Shown piece after piece: positions 55,668 through 64,000 of a DNA stretch of 64,000 nucleotides; positions within the stretch are counted from its first letter, which is position 1, and every line of letters starts with the position of its first letter. Source of the stretch: Janthinobacterium psychrotolerans (GTDB lineage Bacteria; Pseudomonadota; Gammaproteobacteria; Burkholderiales; Burkholderiaceae_D); assembly GCF_001677885.1 (NCBI RefSeq), contig NZ_LOCQ01000062.1, positions 248,001 to 312,000 of the forward strand, in the 5' to 3' direction. A model generated the notes under the pieces. That model did no database searches. It saw only the letters and a list, made by a program, of their open reading frames with translations, and was not told where the DNA came from. The position numbers and the translations under genes were made by a program.

Positions 55668-57011
55668 ATGCAAGAAAATATCATCGAAATCAAATCGCTC
55701 GACATGGACGCGCGCGGCGTCGGCCATATCGGGAATGAAGACGGCTCGCCGGGCAAGGTCGTGTTTGTCGAAGGCGCCTTGCCCGGTGAACGGGTCAGCT
55801 TCGTGACGTTCAAGAAAAAGAAAAACTGGGAAGCGGCCCGCATGACGGTGCTGCACCGCGAGTCGTCGATGCGCGTGAAGCCGAAGTGCAAGCATTTCGA
55901 TTACTGCGGCGGCTGCTCGATGCAGCACCTGGAGCCATCGGCCCAGGTCGCCATCAAGCAGCGCGTGCTGGAAGACAACCTGTGGCATATCGGCAAGGTG
56001 CGCGCCGAGAGCATCATGCGCCCCATGTATGGCCCGACCTGGGGCTACCGCTACCGCGCGCGCCTGTCGGTACGCCACGTGAAGAAAAAAGAGACGGTGC
56101 TGGTTGGCTTCCATGAAAAGAAATCGGCCTTTGTCGCCGATATCGACAGCTGCGAGATCCTGCCGCCGCATATATCAAACATGCTGTTGCCACTGCGCGG
56201 GCTGATCGGCTCGCTGTCGATCTTCGACCAGATGCCGCAGATCGAGCTGGCCATCGGCGAAGATGTCACGGCGATGGTGCTGCGCATCATGGCGCCGTTG
56301 ACGCAGGACGATGAAACGAAACTGAAAGCCTTTGCCGACGAGTACGGCGTGCAGTGGTGGTTGCAGGTCAAGGGGCCGGAAACGGCCGTGCCGTTCTATC
56401 CGCTGGACCAGCAATTGCACTATCTGCTGCCCGAGTTCGGCGTCAGGATGCCGTTCAAGCCGGTCGATTTCACTCAGGTGAATCACCATATCAACCGCGT
56501 GCTGGTGTCGAAAGCGCTGCGCCTGCTGGAAGTGCAGCCGTCGGACCGCGTGGCCGACCTGTTCTGCGGTTTGGGTAACTTCACCTTGCCGCTGGCCACG
56601 CAGGGCAGCGAGGTGGTCGGCATCGAAGGCAGCACCACCCTGACCGAGCGCGCGCTGGAAAATGCGCTGGCCAATGGTCTGTCGGAAAAAACCTCGTTCT
56701 CGACGCGCAACCTGTTCGAAGTGACCACCGACGACCTGATCGCGCTGGGCAAGTTTGACCGTATCCTGATCGATCCGCCACGCGACGGCGCCATGGCCCT
56801 GTGCCAGGCGCTGGTCGGGCTGTCGCAAGTGCGCCCGGACATGCTGCCGAAACGTATCGTGTATGTGTCGTGCAGCCCGTCGACCCTGGCGCGCGACGCC
56901 GGCATCCTGGTGCTGGAAGCCGGTTACAGGCTTTCCAAGGCCGGCGTGGTCAATATGTTTCCGCATACCTCGCATGTGGAGTCGATGGCGGTGTTTGACC
57001 TGGTTGGGTAA
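55668..57011 (+). CDS. rlmD: 23S rRNA (uracil-1939-C5) methyltransferase
   Basis: 447 residues. TRAM domain at 1-60, Fe-S cysteines Cys74, Cys80 and Cys83 (CKHFDYCGGC) with a fourth near DSCEILP, SAM motif VADLFCGLGNFTLPLA, and catalytic Cys in VYVSCSPSTLARD. Start at ATG 55668; TTG 55659 is in frame. Its neighbour rpoS is the usual betaproteobacterial order. Confidence 0.95.
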   Translation: MQENIIEIKSLDMDARGVGHIGNEDGSPGKVVFVEGALPGERVSFVTFKKKKNWEAARMTVLHRESSMRVKPKCKHFDYCGGCSMQHLEPSAQVAIKQRVLEDNLWHIGKVRAESIMRPMYGPTWGYRYRARLSVRHVKKKETVLVGFHEKKSAFVADIDSCEILPPHISNMLLPLRGLIGSLSIFDQMPQIELAIGEDVTAMVLRIMAPLTQDDETKLKAFADEYGVQWWLQVKGPETAVPFYPLDQQLHYLLPEFGVRMPFKPVDFTQVNHHINRVLVSKALRLLEVQPSDRVADLFCGLGNFTLPLATQGSEVVGIEGSTTLTERALENALANGLSEKTSFSTRNLFEVTTDDLIALGKFDRILIDPPRDGAMALCQALVGLSQVRPDMLPKRIVYVSCSPSTLARDAGILVLEAGYRLSKAGVVNMFPHTSHVESMAVFDLVG

Positions 57012-57016
57012 AGCGT

Positions 57017-57158
57017 AAAACGGCGGGCCGGAGACGCGGGCCCGAGGAAATGCCGATGGCTGCGTTGCAGCTCCTTGCCGTACATGCGTACTGCCTGCGT
57101 CGCTGCGCCTTGCCCTCGACATTTTTCGGGTCCGCTTGGCCCGGAGAGCCGGTGCTGG
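57017..57158 (+). repeat. Dispersed 141-bp repeat, copy 2
   Basis: Same orientation as copy 1 at 4357. Starts 5 bases after the rlmD stop. It lacks the IS4-type terminal repeats. Followed by a G/T-rich stretch and a REP unit. Confidence 0.85.
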
Positions 57159-57218
57159 TGCTGGTGGCCTTGGTGTGCTTTGCTGGTGTGCTTGTGTTGT
57201 GGGAAAAACGCCAGCATG

Positions 57219-57255
57219 CGTAGGTCGGATTAGGTGCAAAGCGCCGTAATCCGAC
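57219..57255. repeat. REP-type palindromic unit
   Basis: CGTAGGTCGGATTAG and CGTAATCCGAC flank a loop. Single unit of the family seen at 18903, 24199 and 62982. Confidence 0.88.
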
Positions 57256-57280
57256 AACACTAGAGGCGTAAAACAGACGT

Positions 57281-57308
57281 AAAAAAACCGGCCTAAGCCG
57301 GTTTTTTT
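57281..57308. terminator. Bidirectional intrinsic terminator
   Basis: AAAAAAACCGGC and GCCGGTTTTTTT around CTAA. Works for the minus-strand Bax-inhibitor gene, 16 bases from its stop, and for plus-strand readthrough from rlmD. Confidence 0.93.
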
Positions 57309-57323
57309 ATTGCTGCATCAATC

Positions 57324-58010
57324 TTAATCGCGGCTGCCGCCGGCCAAGCCCAGCAGGGACAGCAGGCTGGTGAAGATGTTATACACGTCCAGGTAGATGC
57401 GCAGGGTGGCCGAGATGTAGTTGGTCTCGCCGCCGTTGATGATCTGCTGCACGTCATACAGGATGTAGGCCGAGAAGATGGCAATCGCCACCATCGAGAT
57501 CACGATCGACAGCGCCGACAGGCCCAGGAAGATGTTCGCCACCGACGCCAGGATCAGCACGATCACGCCGGCGAACAGCCATTTGCCCATTGCCGAAAAG
57601 TCGCGCTTCGACACCGTGGCAATCGTTGCCATCACGGCCAGGATGGTGGCTGTGCCGCCGAAAGCCGTCATGATCAGCATGCCGCCGTTCGCGTAGCCCA
57701 GGGTGCGCATCAGGATAGGCGTGAGCATCAGGCCCATGAAGAAGGTAAAGCCCAGCAGGACGGCGACACCGAGGCCCGAGTTCTTGGTTTTTTCAATCGC
57801 GTACATGAAGCCGAAGGCGATGGCCATGAAGATGATGAAGCCCATGCCGCCGGTCAGCATCGGCAGGTGCATCTGCACGCCGATGAAAGCGCCCAGCACG
57901 GTCGGTATCATGGACAGTGCGAGCAGCCAGTAAGTATTGCGCAAGACCTGGTGGCGTACTTGTTGCATGCCTCCCGACAGGTCAAAGGTGCGTTGCATGT
58001 TCTGATTCAT
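57324..58010 (-). CDS. Bax inhibitor-1/YccA family membrane protein
   Basis: 228 residues with seven predicted helices. Family traits: LRNTYWLLALSMIPTVLGAF in helix 1, FGFMYAIEKTKNSGLG, and the late acidic-loop segment AYILYDVQQIINGGETNYIS. YccA-like members modulate FtsH or act as calcium leak channels. Divergent from ndk. Confidence 0.92.
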   Translation of the reverse strand: MNQNMQRTFDLSGGMQQVRHQVLRNTYWLLALSMIPTVLGAFIGVQMHLPMLTGGMGFIIFMAIAFGFMYAIEKTKNSGLGVAVLLGFTFFMGLMLTPILMRTLGYANGGMLIMTAFGGTATILAVMATIATVSKRDFSAMGKWLFAGVIVLILASVANIFLGLSALSIVISMVAIAIFSAYILYDVQQIINGGETNYISATLRIYLDVYNIFTSLLSLLGLAGGSRD

Positions 58011-58229
58011 AAAGCCTCCGTGTTGTCAAATCGATTTACTTCTTTGTGCAAGGATAGCATGGCGCCGCTTTTTTGCAAAAAAACCAGCTTAAGATTCCAT
58101 TAAACGCATCTGGCTTGCAAGATCGTGATGGTGGTCCTGGGTGAGATGGGGTGTAGTATGGTAAAATCGAAGGTTGATTGAACTATCAATTATTGTTTTA
58201 AACCTTACTTTTTATTGGAGTTTTCACAC

Positions 58230-58646
58230 ATGGCAATCGAACGCACCCTGTCGATCATCAAACCAGACGCAGTTGCAAAAAACGTAATCGGCCAAATCTA
58301 CAGCCGTTTCGAAAACGCTGGCCTGAAAATCGTTGCAGCCCGCATGACCCAACTGACGCGCGAACAAGCTGAAGGCTTCTATGCAGCGCACAAAGAGCGC
58401 GGCTTCTTCAAGGATCTGGTCGACTTCATGGTTTCGGGTCCAGTCATGATCCAGGCCCTGGAAGGCGAAAACGCCGTACTGGCCCACCGTGACCTGATGG
58501 GCGCAACGGATCCGAAAAAAGCGGAAAAAGGCACGATCCGCGCCGATTTCGCCGATTCGATCGATGCCAACGCCGTCCACGGTTCGGACGCTGTCGAAGC
58601 TGGTCAAGTGGAAATCGCTTACTTCTTCCCGGAACTGAAGGCCTAA
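58230..58646 (+). CDS. ndk: Nucleoside diphosphate kinase
   Basis: 138 residues. Transfers gamma-phosphate among NTPs via His117 (NAVHGSDA). [15 protein letters not shown] is the standard N-terminus and fixes the start at 58230 after GGAG. First of ndk-rlmN-pilW-rodZ-ispG-hisS, a conserved order in betaproteobacteria. GTTATTTC/GAAATAAC inverted repeats lie after the stop at about 58660-58690. Confidence 0.98.
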   Translation: MAIERTLSIIKPDAVAKNVIGQIYSRFENAGLKIVAARMTQLTREQAEGFYAAHKERGFFKDLVDFMVSGPVMIQALEGENAVLAHRDLMGATDPKKAEKGTIRADFADSIDANAVHGSDAVEAGQVEIAYFFPELKA

Positions 58647-58761
58647 TCGCCTTGGATAACGTTATTTCCTGGCGTTATCTGTGAAATAACTTTATCACCC
58701 CTGTTCCCGCTGCGCTGGTTTGCTCTGCGCGCGGGGACGGATTTTTAGAATAGGCAACATC

Positions 58762-59937
58762 ATGACGACGACTACCCTCACCAACTTGCTGGACCTCGAT
58801 CCCGCGCAGCTGATCGCTTATTGCGCCGAGTTGGGAGAGAAACCGTTTCGTGCGAAACAACTGCAACGCTGGATACACCAGTTTGGCGCTTCCGACTTCG
58901 ACGCCATGACCGATCTGGCCAAGTCGCTGCGCGATAAACTCGCCACGCGCGCCGAAGTGCGCGCCCCGGCCATCATCAGCGATCACACCTCCACCGACGG
59001 CACGCGCAAGTGGCTGGTCGACGTGGGCAATGGCAATGCGGTCGAAACCGTGTTCATCCCGGAAGAAAACCGCGGCACCCTGTGCATCTCGACCCAGGCC
59101 GGCTGCGCCGTCAACTGCCGTTTCTGCTCGACCGGCAAGCAGGGCTTCAACCGCAATCTGTCGGTCGGCGAGATCATCGGCCAGCTGTGGATGGCGGAAT
59201 TCGAACTGCGCCGCACCAAGGGCATCGAGCCGGGGCCGAAAGGCGAGCGCCAGATCACCAACGTGGTGATGATGGGCATGGGCGAGCCGCTGCTCAATTT
59301 CGAGCCGACCGTCACCGCGCTCAAACTGATGCTCGACGATAACGCCTACGGCCTGTCGCGCCGCCGCGTCACCCTGTCGACCTCGGGCGTGGTGCCGATG
59401 ATGGACAAGCTGTCGCAGGAAGTGCCGGTGGCGCTGGCCGTCTCGCTGCACGCCTCGAACGATATGCTGCGCGATGGCCTGATTCCTCTGAACAAGAAAT
59501 ACCCGTTGAAGGAGCTGATGGCGGCCTGCAAACGCTATCTGGAATTCGCCCCGCGCGACTTCATCACCTTCGAATACTGCATGCTCGACGGCGTCAACGA
59601 CAGCGACGAGCACGCGCGCGAACTGCTGGCGCTGGTACAGGACCGCGAGTTCGGCGTGAACTGCAAGTTCAACCTGATTCCGTTCAATCCTTTCCCCGAG
59701 TCGGGTCTGTTCCGCTCGAAAAATCCGCGCATCAAGGCCTTTGCCCAGGTGCTGATGGATGGCGGCATCATCACCACCGTACGCAAGACGCGCGGCGACG
59801 ATATCGATGCGGCCTGCGGCCAGCTGGCCGGCGAAGTCAAGGACCGCACGCGGGTGCAGGAGCGGATGGAAAAAATGACGGAATACCAGCAGAAGTTCGG
59901 CGCCAATTTCGGCAAGATCGTCGAGATCCGCTCCTGA
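58762..59937 (+). CDS. rlmN: 23S rRNA/tRNA (adenine C2) methyltransferase RlmN
   Basis: 391 residues. Radical-SAM enzyme methylating A2503 of 23S rRNA and A37 of some tRNAs. Radical motif CX3CX2C at Cys115, Cys119, Cys122 (GCAVNCRFC); GEPLLNFE and a C-terminal Cys in [13 protein letters not shown]. Its TGA overlaps the ATG of pilW. Confidence 0.97.
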   Translation: MTTTTLTNLLDLDPAQLIAYCAELGEKPFRAKQLQRWIHQFGASDFDAMTDLAKSLRDKLATRAEVRAPAIISDHTSTDGTRKWLVDVGNGNAVETVFIPEENRGTLCISTQAGCAVNCRFCSTGKQGFNRNLSVGEIIGQLWMAEFELRRTKGIEPGPKGERQITNVVMMGMGEPLLNFEPTVTALKLMLDDNAYGLSRRRVTLSTSGVVPMMDKLSQEVPVALAVSLHASNDMLRDGLIPLNKKYPLKELMAACKRYLEFAPRDFITFEYCMLDGVNDSDEHARELLALVQDREFGVNCKFNLIPFNPFPESGLFRSKNPRIKAFAQVLMDGGIITTVRKTRGDDIDAACGQLAGEVKDRTRVQERMEKMTEYQQKFGANFGKIVEIRS

Positions 59938-60728
59938 TGCGGGGAGGCATGGCTTACCCTCGCGCACTTGCCGTGGCGGTTGCCAGCCTGGCCGTGCTGC
60001 TGGCCGGCTGTGCTTCCATTGCGGACCAGGAGCGCTCCGCCGCCTCGCTGAGTGAGCGCGCGCACTTGCGCCTGCAACTGGCCAGCGCCTATTATGCGCA
60101 AGGCCAGTTTGGCGTGGCCCTGGAAGAGGCGCAGCAAGCGCTTACTCTGGCGCCAGGCGACGCCCAGGCGTATGGCATGCGTGGCTTGATCCTCGCGGCC
60201 ATGCATCAGAGCGTGGCGGCCGAAAAAGATTTTCTTTACGCATTGCGCCTTGCGCCCCACAATCCCGAGTTGAGCAATAATTATGGCCAGTTCCTGTGCC
60301 AGAGCGGGCGTGCGGCGCAGTCGCTGGCGTATTTCGATGCCGCGCTGCAGGACGCCGCCTATGTGTCGCCGGAAAAGGCGCTGAACAATGGCGGTGCATG
60401 CAGCCTGGCCATGAAGGATCATGCGCGCGCGATTGCCTACTGGCTGCGCGCGGAGGGCATTGCGCCGGGGATGGCAAGCACTTACATCGGCCTGGCGCGT
60501 GCGTATTGCGAACAGCAGGACTACCGCCAGGCGGCGTTGTATCTGGAGCGCCTGGGCAAGGTAACGATTATGGAAAGCCAGACGGCCGATGTGCTGTGGC
60601 TAGCGATCAAGGTGCGGCATAAGCTCGGAGATGCGGGTGCGGAAGCTGGCCTGGTGGCGCAATTGCGCCGCCACCATTCCGGCTCGCCCGAATATGCTGC
60701 TTATCAAAGTGGGGCGTTTGATGAGTGA
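59937..60728 (+). CDS. pilW: Type IV pilus biogenesis lipoprotein PilW (PilF-like)
   Basis: 263 residues. Lipobox LLAGC near residue 24, then TPR units (LQLASAYYAQGQFGVALEEA, AYGMRGLILAAMHQSVAAEK). PilW/PilF assists secretin assembly of type IV pili. ATG 59937 overlaps the rlmN stop; ATG 59949 is an alternative. Its end overlaps rodZ. Confidence 0.88.
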   Translation: MRGGMAYPRALAVAVASLAVLLAGCASIADQERSAASLSERAHLRLQLASAYYAQGQFGVALEEAQQALTLAPGDAQAYGMRGLILAAMHQSVAAEKDFLYALRLAPHNPELSNNYGQFLCQSGRAAQSLAYFDAALQDAAYVSPEKALNNGGACSLAMKDHARAIAYWLRAEGIAPGMASTYIGLARAYCEQQDYRQAALYLERLGKVTIMESQTADVLWLAIKVRHKLGDAGAEAGLVAQLRRHHSGSPEYAAYQSGAFDE

Positions 60729-61695
60729 GACAGGGATACCAATGAATTCAGAGCGGGCAGAAATACCTCAGCAGCAGCCCCAGGGCAATCTTGCGTCGGC
60801 AGGCGCACAACTGAAGGCGCAGCGCGAAGCACTGGGCTGGCCGGTGGAGCAGGTGGCCGACCAGCTCAAGCTGGCGCCGCGCCAGGTGGTGGCGCTGGAA
60901 GAGGGCGATGTGGCGGCCTTGCCGAACCTGGCCGTGGTGCGCGGTTTCGTGCGCGCCTACGCCAAGGTCCTGAAAATGGATGCCGCGCCGCTGGTGGCGA
61001 TGATCGAAGTGCATCCGCCCACGCCGGTGCAGGAGCACCAGGCGACGCCGGCGCGCCGCGATATCTCGGCCACGTTTTCCGAGTCGCGCTTCCCGTCGAT
61101 GACGCAGCGCTCCTCGCATACCGGTCTGTGGATCGCCGGCGCCGTGGCGGTGGTGGTGGCCGCCGCCTTCGGCGCGTATAAAATGGGTTATGTGCCCGAC
61201 ACCCTGTTTGCCCGCGGCGACAAGGAGGCCGTGCACACCAGCCTGGCAGGGCCGGTGGAAACCACGCTGGTCAAGCCGGGCCAGGAGATCGCGCCCGTGC
61301 AGACGCCGTCGGTACCCCTGATTTCGGTGCCGCCGCCAGAAGGCGGCACCGGCAACGAGACACCGCCGCCGGCACCGGCCACGGTACTGGCCACTGCGCC
61401 AGCCGCCGTGCCGGCACCGGTGGTCGAAACGCCGGCGGCCGCGCCAGCCGTGGCCAGCGCCAATGCGCTGGTGCTCAATGTGACGCAGGATTCCTGGGTT
61501 GAAATTCGCCGCCCCGGCAGCACGCCGCTGATTTCGCGCCTGGTCAAGGCCGGCAGCACGGAGACCTTCGACATCACCGGGCCGGCCGTGCTGGTGGTGG
61601 GCAAACCCGAGATGGTGCAAGCGACCCTGCGCGGCGCCAAACTGGAACTGCCACGCATTGCGGGCGGCACGATTGCCCGCGTGAATATCAAATAA
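60721..61695 (+). CDS. rodZ: Cell-shape protein RodZ
   Basis: 324 residues. N-terminal helix-turn-helix ([20 protein letters not shown]), one membrane segment at about 136-153, Pro/Ala periplasmic linker, and a C-terminal DUF4115 domain ([15 protein letters not shown]). Links MreB to the cell-wall machinery. ATG 60721 overlaps pilW; ATG 60742 has a better site (AGGGAT) and is equally possible. Confidence 0.93.
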   Translation: MSETGIPMNSERAEIPQQQPQGNLASAGAQLKAQREALGWPVEQVADQLKLAPRQVVALEEGDVAALPNLAVVRGFVRAYAKVLKMDAAPLVAMIEVHPPTPVQEHQATPARRDISATFSESRFPSMTQRSSHTGLWIAGAVAVVVAAAFGAYKMGYVPDTLFARGDKEAVHTSLAGPVETTLVKPGQEIAPVQTPSVPLISVPPPEGGTGNETPPPAPATVLATAPAAVPAPVVETPAAAPAVASANALVLNVTQDSWVEIRRPGSTPLISRLVKAGSTETFDITGPAVLVVGKPEMVQATLRGAKLELPRIAGGTIARVNIK

Positions 61696-61711
61696 CGGAC
61701 AAGACTATTAT

Positions 61712-62986
61712 ATGGCTACCTCGAATACAGCGATCGGCTCCGGCCCGTCCGGCCGGCGCGACAGCCGCAAGGTGCTGGTCGCACACGGCCAGCGCCAGAT
61801 CTGGGTGGGCGGCGACGCCCCCGTGGTGGTGCAGTCGATGACCAATACCGATACGGCCGACGCCATCGGCACCGCAATCCAGATCAAGGAACTGGCGCGT
61901 GCCGGCTCGGAACTGGTGCGCCTGACGGTCGACCGGCCGGAGGCGGCGATGGCGGTGCCGTATATCCGCGACCAGCTCGACAAAATGGGCATCGACGTGC
62001 CGCTGGTGGGCGACTTTCACTACAACGGCCATACCCTGCTCAACGACTATCCCGATTGCGCGCGCGCACTGTCGAAGTACCGCATCAATCCGGGCAACGT
62101 CGGCAAGGGCGCCAAGCGCGACACGCAATACGCGCAGATGATCGAAGCGGCCTGCCGCTACGACAAGCCGGTGCGCATCGGCGTGAACTGGGGCAGCCTG
62201 GACCAGGCGTTGTTGGCACGCATCATGGATGAAAACGCGGGCCGCGCCGAACCGTGGCCGGCCCAGGCCGTGATGTACGAAGCGCTGGTGACGTCGGCGA
62301 TCGAAAACGCCGTGCGCGCCGAAGAACTGGGCCTGGCGCGCGACAAGATCATCCTGTCCTGTAAAGTGTCCGGCGTGCAGGACCTGATCGCCGTCTACCG
62401 CGAGCTGGCCAAACGCTGCGACTATCCGCTGCACCTGGGCCTGACCGAAGCGGGCATGGGCAGCAAGGGCATCGTCGCCTCGACGGCGGCCTTGTCGGTG
62501 CTGCTGCAAGAGGGCATCGGCGACACCATCCGCATTTCGCTCACGCCCGAGCCGGGCGGCGACCGCACGCGCGAGGTGATCGTCGGCCAGGAGATTTTGC
62601 AGACCATGGGCCTGCGCAAGTTCGCGCCGATGGTGATCGCCTGCCCCGGTTGCGGCCGCACCACCTCGACCACCTTCCAGGAACTGGCCGACAATATCCA
62701 GACCTATCTGCGCGAGCAGATGCCGGAATGGAAAAAACTGTATCCGGGCGTGGAAGCGATGAACGTGGCCGTGATGGGCTGCATCGTCAATGGCCCGGGC
62801 GAATCGAAGCACGCCAACATCGGCATCAGCCTGCCCGGCACCGGCGAGTCGCCGGCCGCGCCGGTATTTGTCGATGGCGAAAAAGTCGTCACCCTGCGTG
62901 GCGAGCGCATCGTCGAAGAATTCCAGGACATCGTCCTGAAGTATGTAAAAAGCCACTACGGCGCCACTGCCACGATTACGGCGTAG
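61712..62986 (+). CDS. ispG: 4-hydroxy-3-methylbut-2-enyl diphosphate synthase
   Basis: 424 residues. Penultimate step of the MEP isoprenoid route. [4Fe-4S] cysteines in [11 protein letters not shown] and [10 protein letters not shown]-terminal [20 protein letters not shown]. The stop TAG at 62984 lies inside a REP unit, which therefore overlaps the coding end. Confidence 0.97.
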   Translation: MATSNTAIGSGPSGRRDSRKVLVAHGQRQIWVGGDAPVVVQSMTNTDTADAIGTAIQIKELARAGSELVRLTVDRPEAAMAVPYIRDQLDKMGIDVPLVGDFHYNGHTLLNDYPDCARALSKYRINPGNVGKGAKRDTQYAQMIEAACRYDKPVRIGVNWGSLDQALLARIMDENAGRAEPWPAQAVMYEALVTSAIENAVRAEELGLARDKIILSCKVSGVQDLIAVYRELAKRCDYPLHLGLTEAGMGSKGIVASTAALSVLLQEGIGDTIRISLTPEPGGDRTREVIVGQEILQTMGLRKFAPMVIACPGCGRTTSTTFQELADNIQTYLREQMPEWKKLYPGVEAMNVAVMGCIVNGPGESKHANIGISLPGTGESPAAPVFVDGEKVVTLRGERIVEEFQDIVLKYVKSHYGATATITA

Positions 62987-63016
62987 GTCGGATTAGCGCT
63001 ACGCGCGTAATCCGAC
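62982..63016. repeat. REP-type palindromic unit overlapping the ispG stop
   Basis: CGTAGGTCGGATTAG..CGTAATCCGAC; the second to fourth... bases GTAG contain the ispG TAG stop. Lies 38 bases before hisS. Confidence 0.9.
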
Positions 63017-63053
63017 AACTTGGGTAAAGCAAAAAGTAAAGAAGAAGAACACC

Positions 63054-64000
63054 ATGTCCGAAAATAAAAAAGCCGATAAAATCACCGCCGTCAAAGGCAT
63101 GAACGACGTGCTGCCAGCCGACGCGCCGCTATGGGAGCTGTTTGAAAATACGGCCCAGTCGGTGCTGCAAAGCTATGGCTTCCAGCAGATCCGCACGCCG
63201 ATCGTGGAAGAGACGAAATTGTTCGCGCGCGCCATCGGCGCCGTCACCGATATCGTTGAAAAAGAGATGTACTCGTTTACCGATTCGATGAACGGCGACA
63301 ACCTGACCCTGCGCCCGGAAGGCACGGCCGGCGTGGTGCGCGCCGTGGTCGAGCACAACCTGGTCTACGAAGGCCCGAAACGCCTGTGGTACAAGGGCCA
63401 GATGTTCCGCCACGAGCGCCCGCAGAAGGGCCGCTACCGCCAGTTCCACCAGTTCGGCGTGGAAGCGATCGGTTTTACGGGCCCGGACATCGACGCCGAG
63501 CTGATCATGATGTCGCGCCGCCTGTGGGATGACCTGGGCCTGGAAGGCATCCGCCTGGAACTGAACTCGATCGGCGACGCCGCCGAGCGCCTGCGCCACC
63601 GCGCCGACCTGATCGTCTACCTGGAAAGCCACAGCGAGCTGCTCGACGAAGAAGCCAAGCGCCGCCTGCACAGCAATCCGCTGCGCATTCTCGACACCAA
63701 GAATCCCGCCATGCAGGAACTGGTCAATGGCGCGCCCAAGCTGCTGGACTACCTGGGCGAGGAATCGCTGGCCCACTTCCACGGCCTGCAAAAGATTTTG
63801 AACCACAACAATATTCCGTTTACCATCAATCCGCGCCTGGTGCGCGGCCTTGATTACTACAACCGCTCGGTGTTCGAGTGGGTCAGCGACAAGCTGGGCG
63901 CGCAAGGCACGGTGTGCGCGGGCGGGCGCTATGACGGCATGGTTGAAATGTTCGGCGGCAAGTCGACACCGGCCGTCGGTTTCGGCATGGGCGTCGAGCG
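63054..64000 (+). CDS. hisS: Histidyl-tRNA synthetase, N-terminal part
   Basis: The window ends inside the gene; about 315 residues are seen. Class II motif 1 region [13 protein letters not shown], motif 2 [20 protein letters not shown], and the histidine-binding [15 protein letters not shown]. Follows ispG as in other betaproteobacteria. Confidence 0.97.
   Translation, partial: MSENKKADKITAVKGMNDVLPADAPLWELFENTAQSVLQSYGFQQIRTPIVEETKLFARAIGAVTDIVEKEMYSFTDSMNGDNLTLRPEGTAGVVRAVVEHNLVYEGPKRLWYKGQMFRHERPQKGRYRQFHQFGVEAIGFTGPDIDAELIMMSRRLWDDLGLEGIRLELNSIGDAAERLRHRADLIVYLESHSELLDEEAKRRLHSNPLRILDTKNPAMQELVNGAPKLLDYLGEESLAHFHGLQKILNHNNIPFTINPRLVRGLDYYNRSVFEWVSDKLGAQGTVCAGGRYDGMVEMFGGKSTPAVGFGMGVE

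Overview
The window looks like a chromosomal stretch of a GC-rich betaproteobacterium of the Oxalobacteraceae, most like Janthinobacterium, Duganella or Massilia. This is inferred from gene order (mdh / GntR regulator / sdhCDAB-sdhE-gltA, sucAB-lpdA-zapE, surE-pcm-nlpD-rpoS-rlmD, ndk-rlmN-pilW-rodZ-ispG-hisS) and from protein wording; no database was searched. Both ends cut genes: an RND efflux permease on the left and hisS on the right.

Layout. 1-3.4 kb: the end of an RND multidrug efflux operon (permease, outer-membrane factor, TetR regulator). 3.5-4.6 kb: tRNA-Pro(GGG), a small unknown gene, a decayed C5-cytosine methyltransferase end, and a 264-bp IS4-type miniature element with an 11-bp target duplication that splits a terminator. 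4.7-12.5 kb: a large dual hybrid histidine kinase, a DoxX-like membrane protein, a TonB siderophore receptor with a Fur-like box, and an alpha/beta hydrolase. 13.0-16.2 kb: a tightly coupled minus-strand operon of acyl-CoA dehydrogenase-like, PIG-L deacetylase, NodS-like methyltransferase and family 2 glycosyltransferase. 16.3-25.6 kb: accessory metabolism and regulators (FucP-type sugar transporter, LysR, CoA-transferase, TetR, M14 carboxypeptidase, CYTH, DUF2863).

25.7-45.4 kb is a nearly complete TCA-cycle district: acnA, a CoA-ester lyase, mdh, a GntR/UTRA regulator with a perfect 16-bp palindrome beside it, sdhCDAB, sdhE, gltA, sucA, sucB, a SHOCT-PspC membrane protein, lpdA and zapE. 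Strong GC hairpins without U-tracts sit in several of its gene junctions, and a GTAGTA-type motif recurs before sdhC and near two other promoters.

45.4-51.8 kb holds a coiled-coil lipoprotein, a DUF465 protein, a DinG/YoaA-type helicase, and a two-gene module of a TIR-domain protein followed by a KGG(V/T)GR P-loop ATPase with seven 42-residue TPR-like units. This module is the best candidate for an undescribed signalling or defence system. 51.9-64 kb is the conserved rpoS neighbourhood, Bax-inhibitor-1 family protein, ndk, rlmN, pilW, rodZ, ispG and the start of hisS. Four REP-type palindromic sites and two copies of a 141-bp dispersed repeat are scattered through intergenic DNA. No CRISPR array, prophage or complete insertion sequence was seen.
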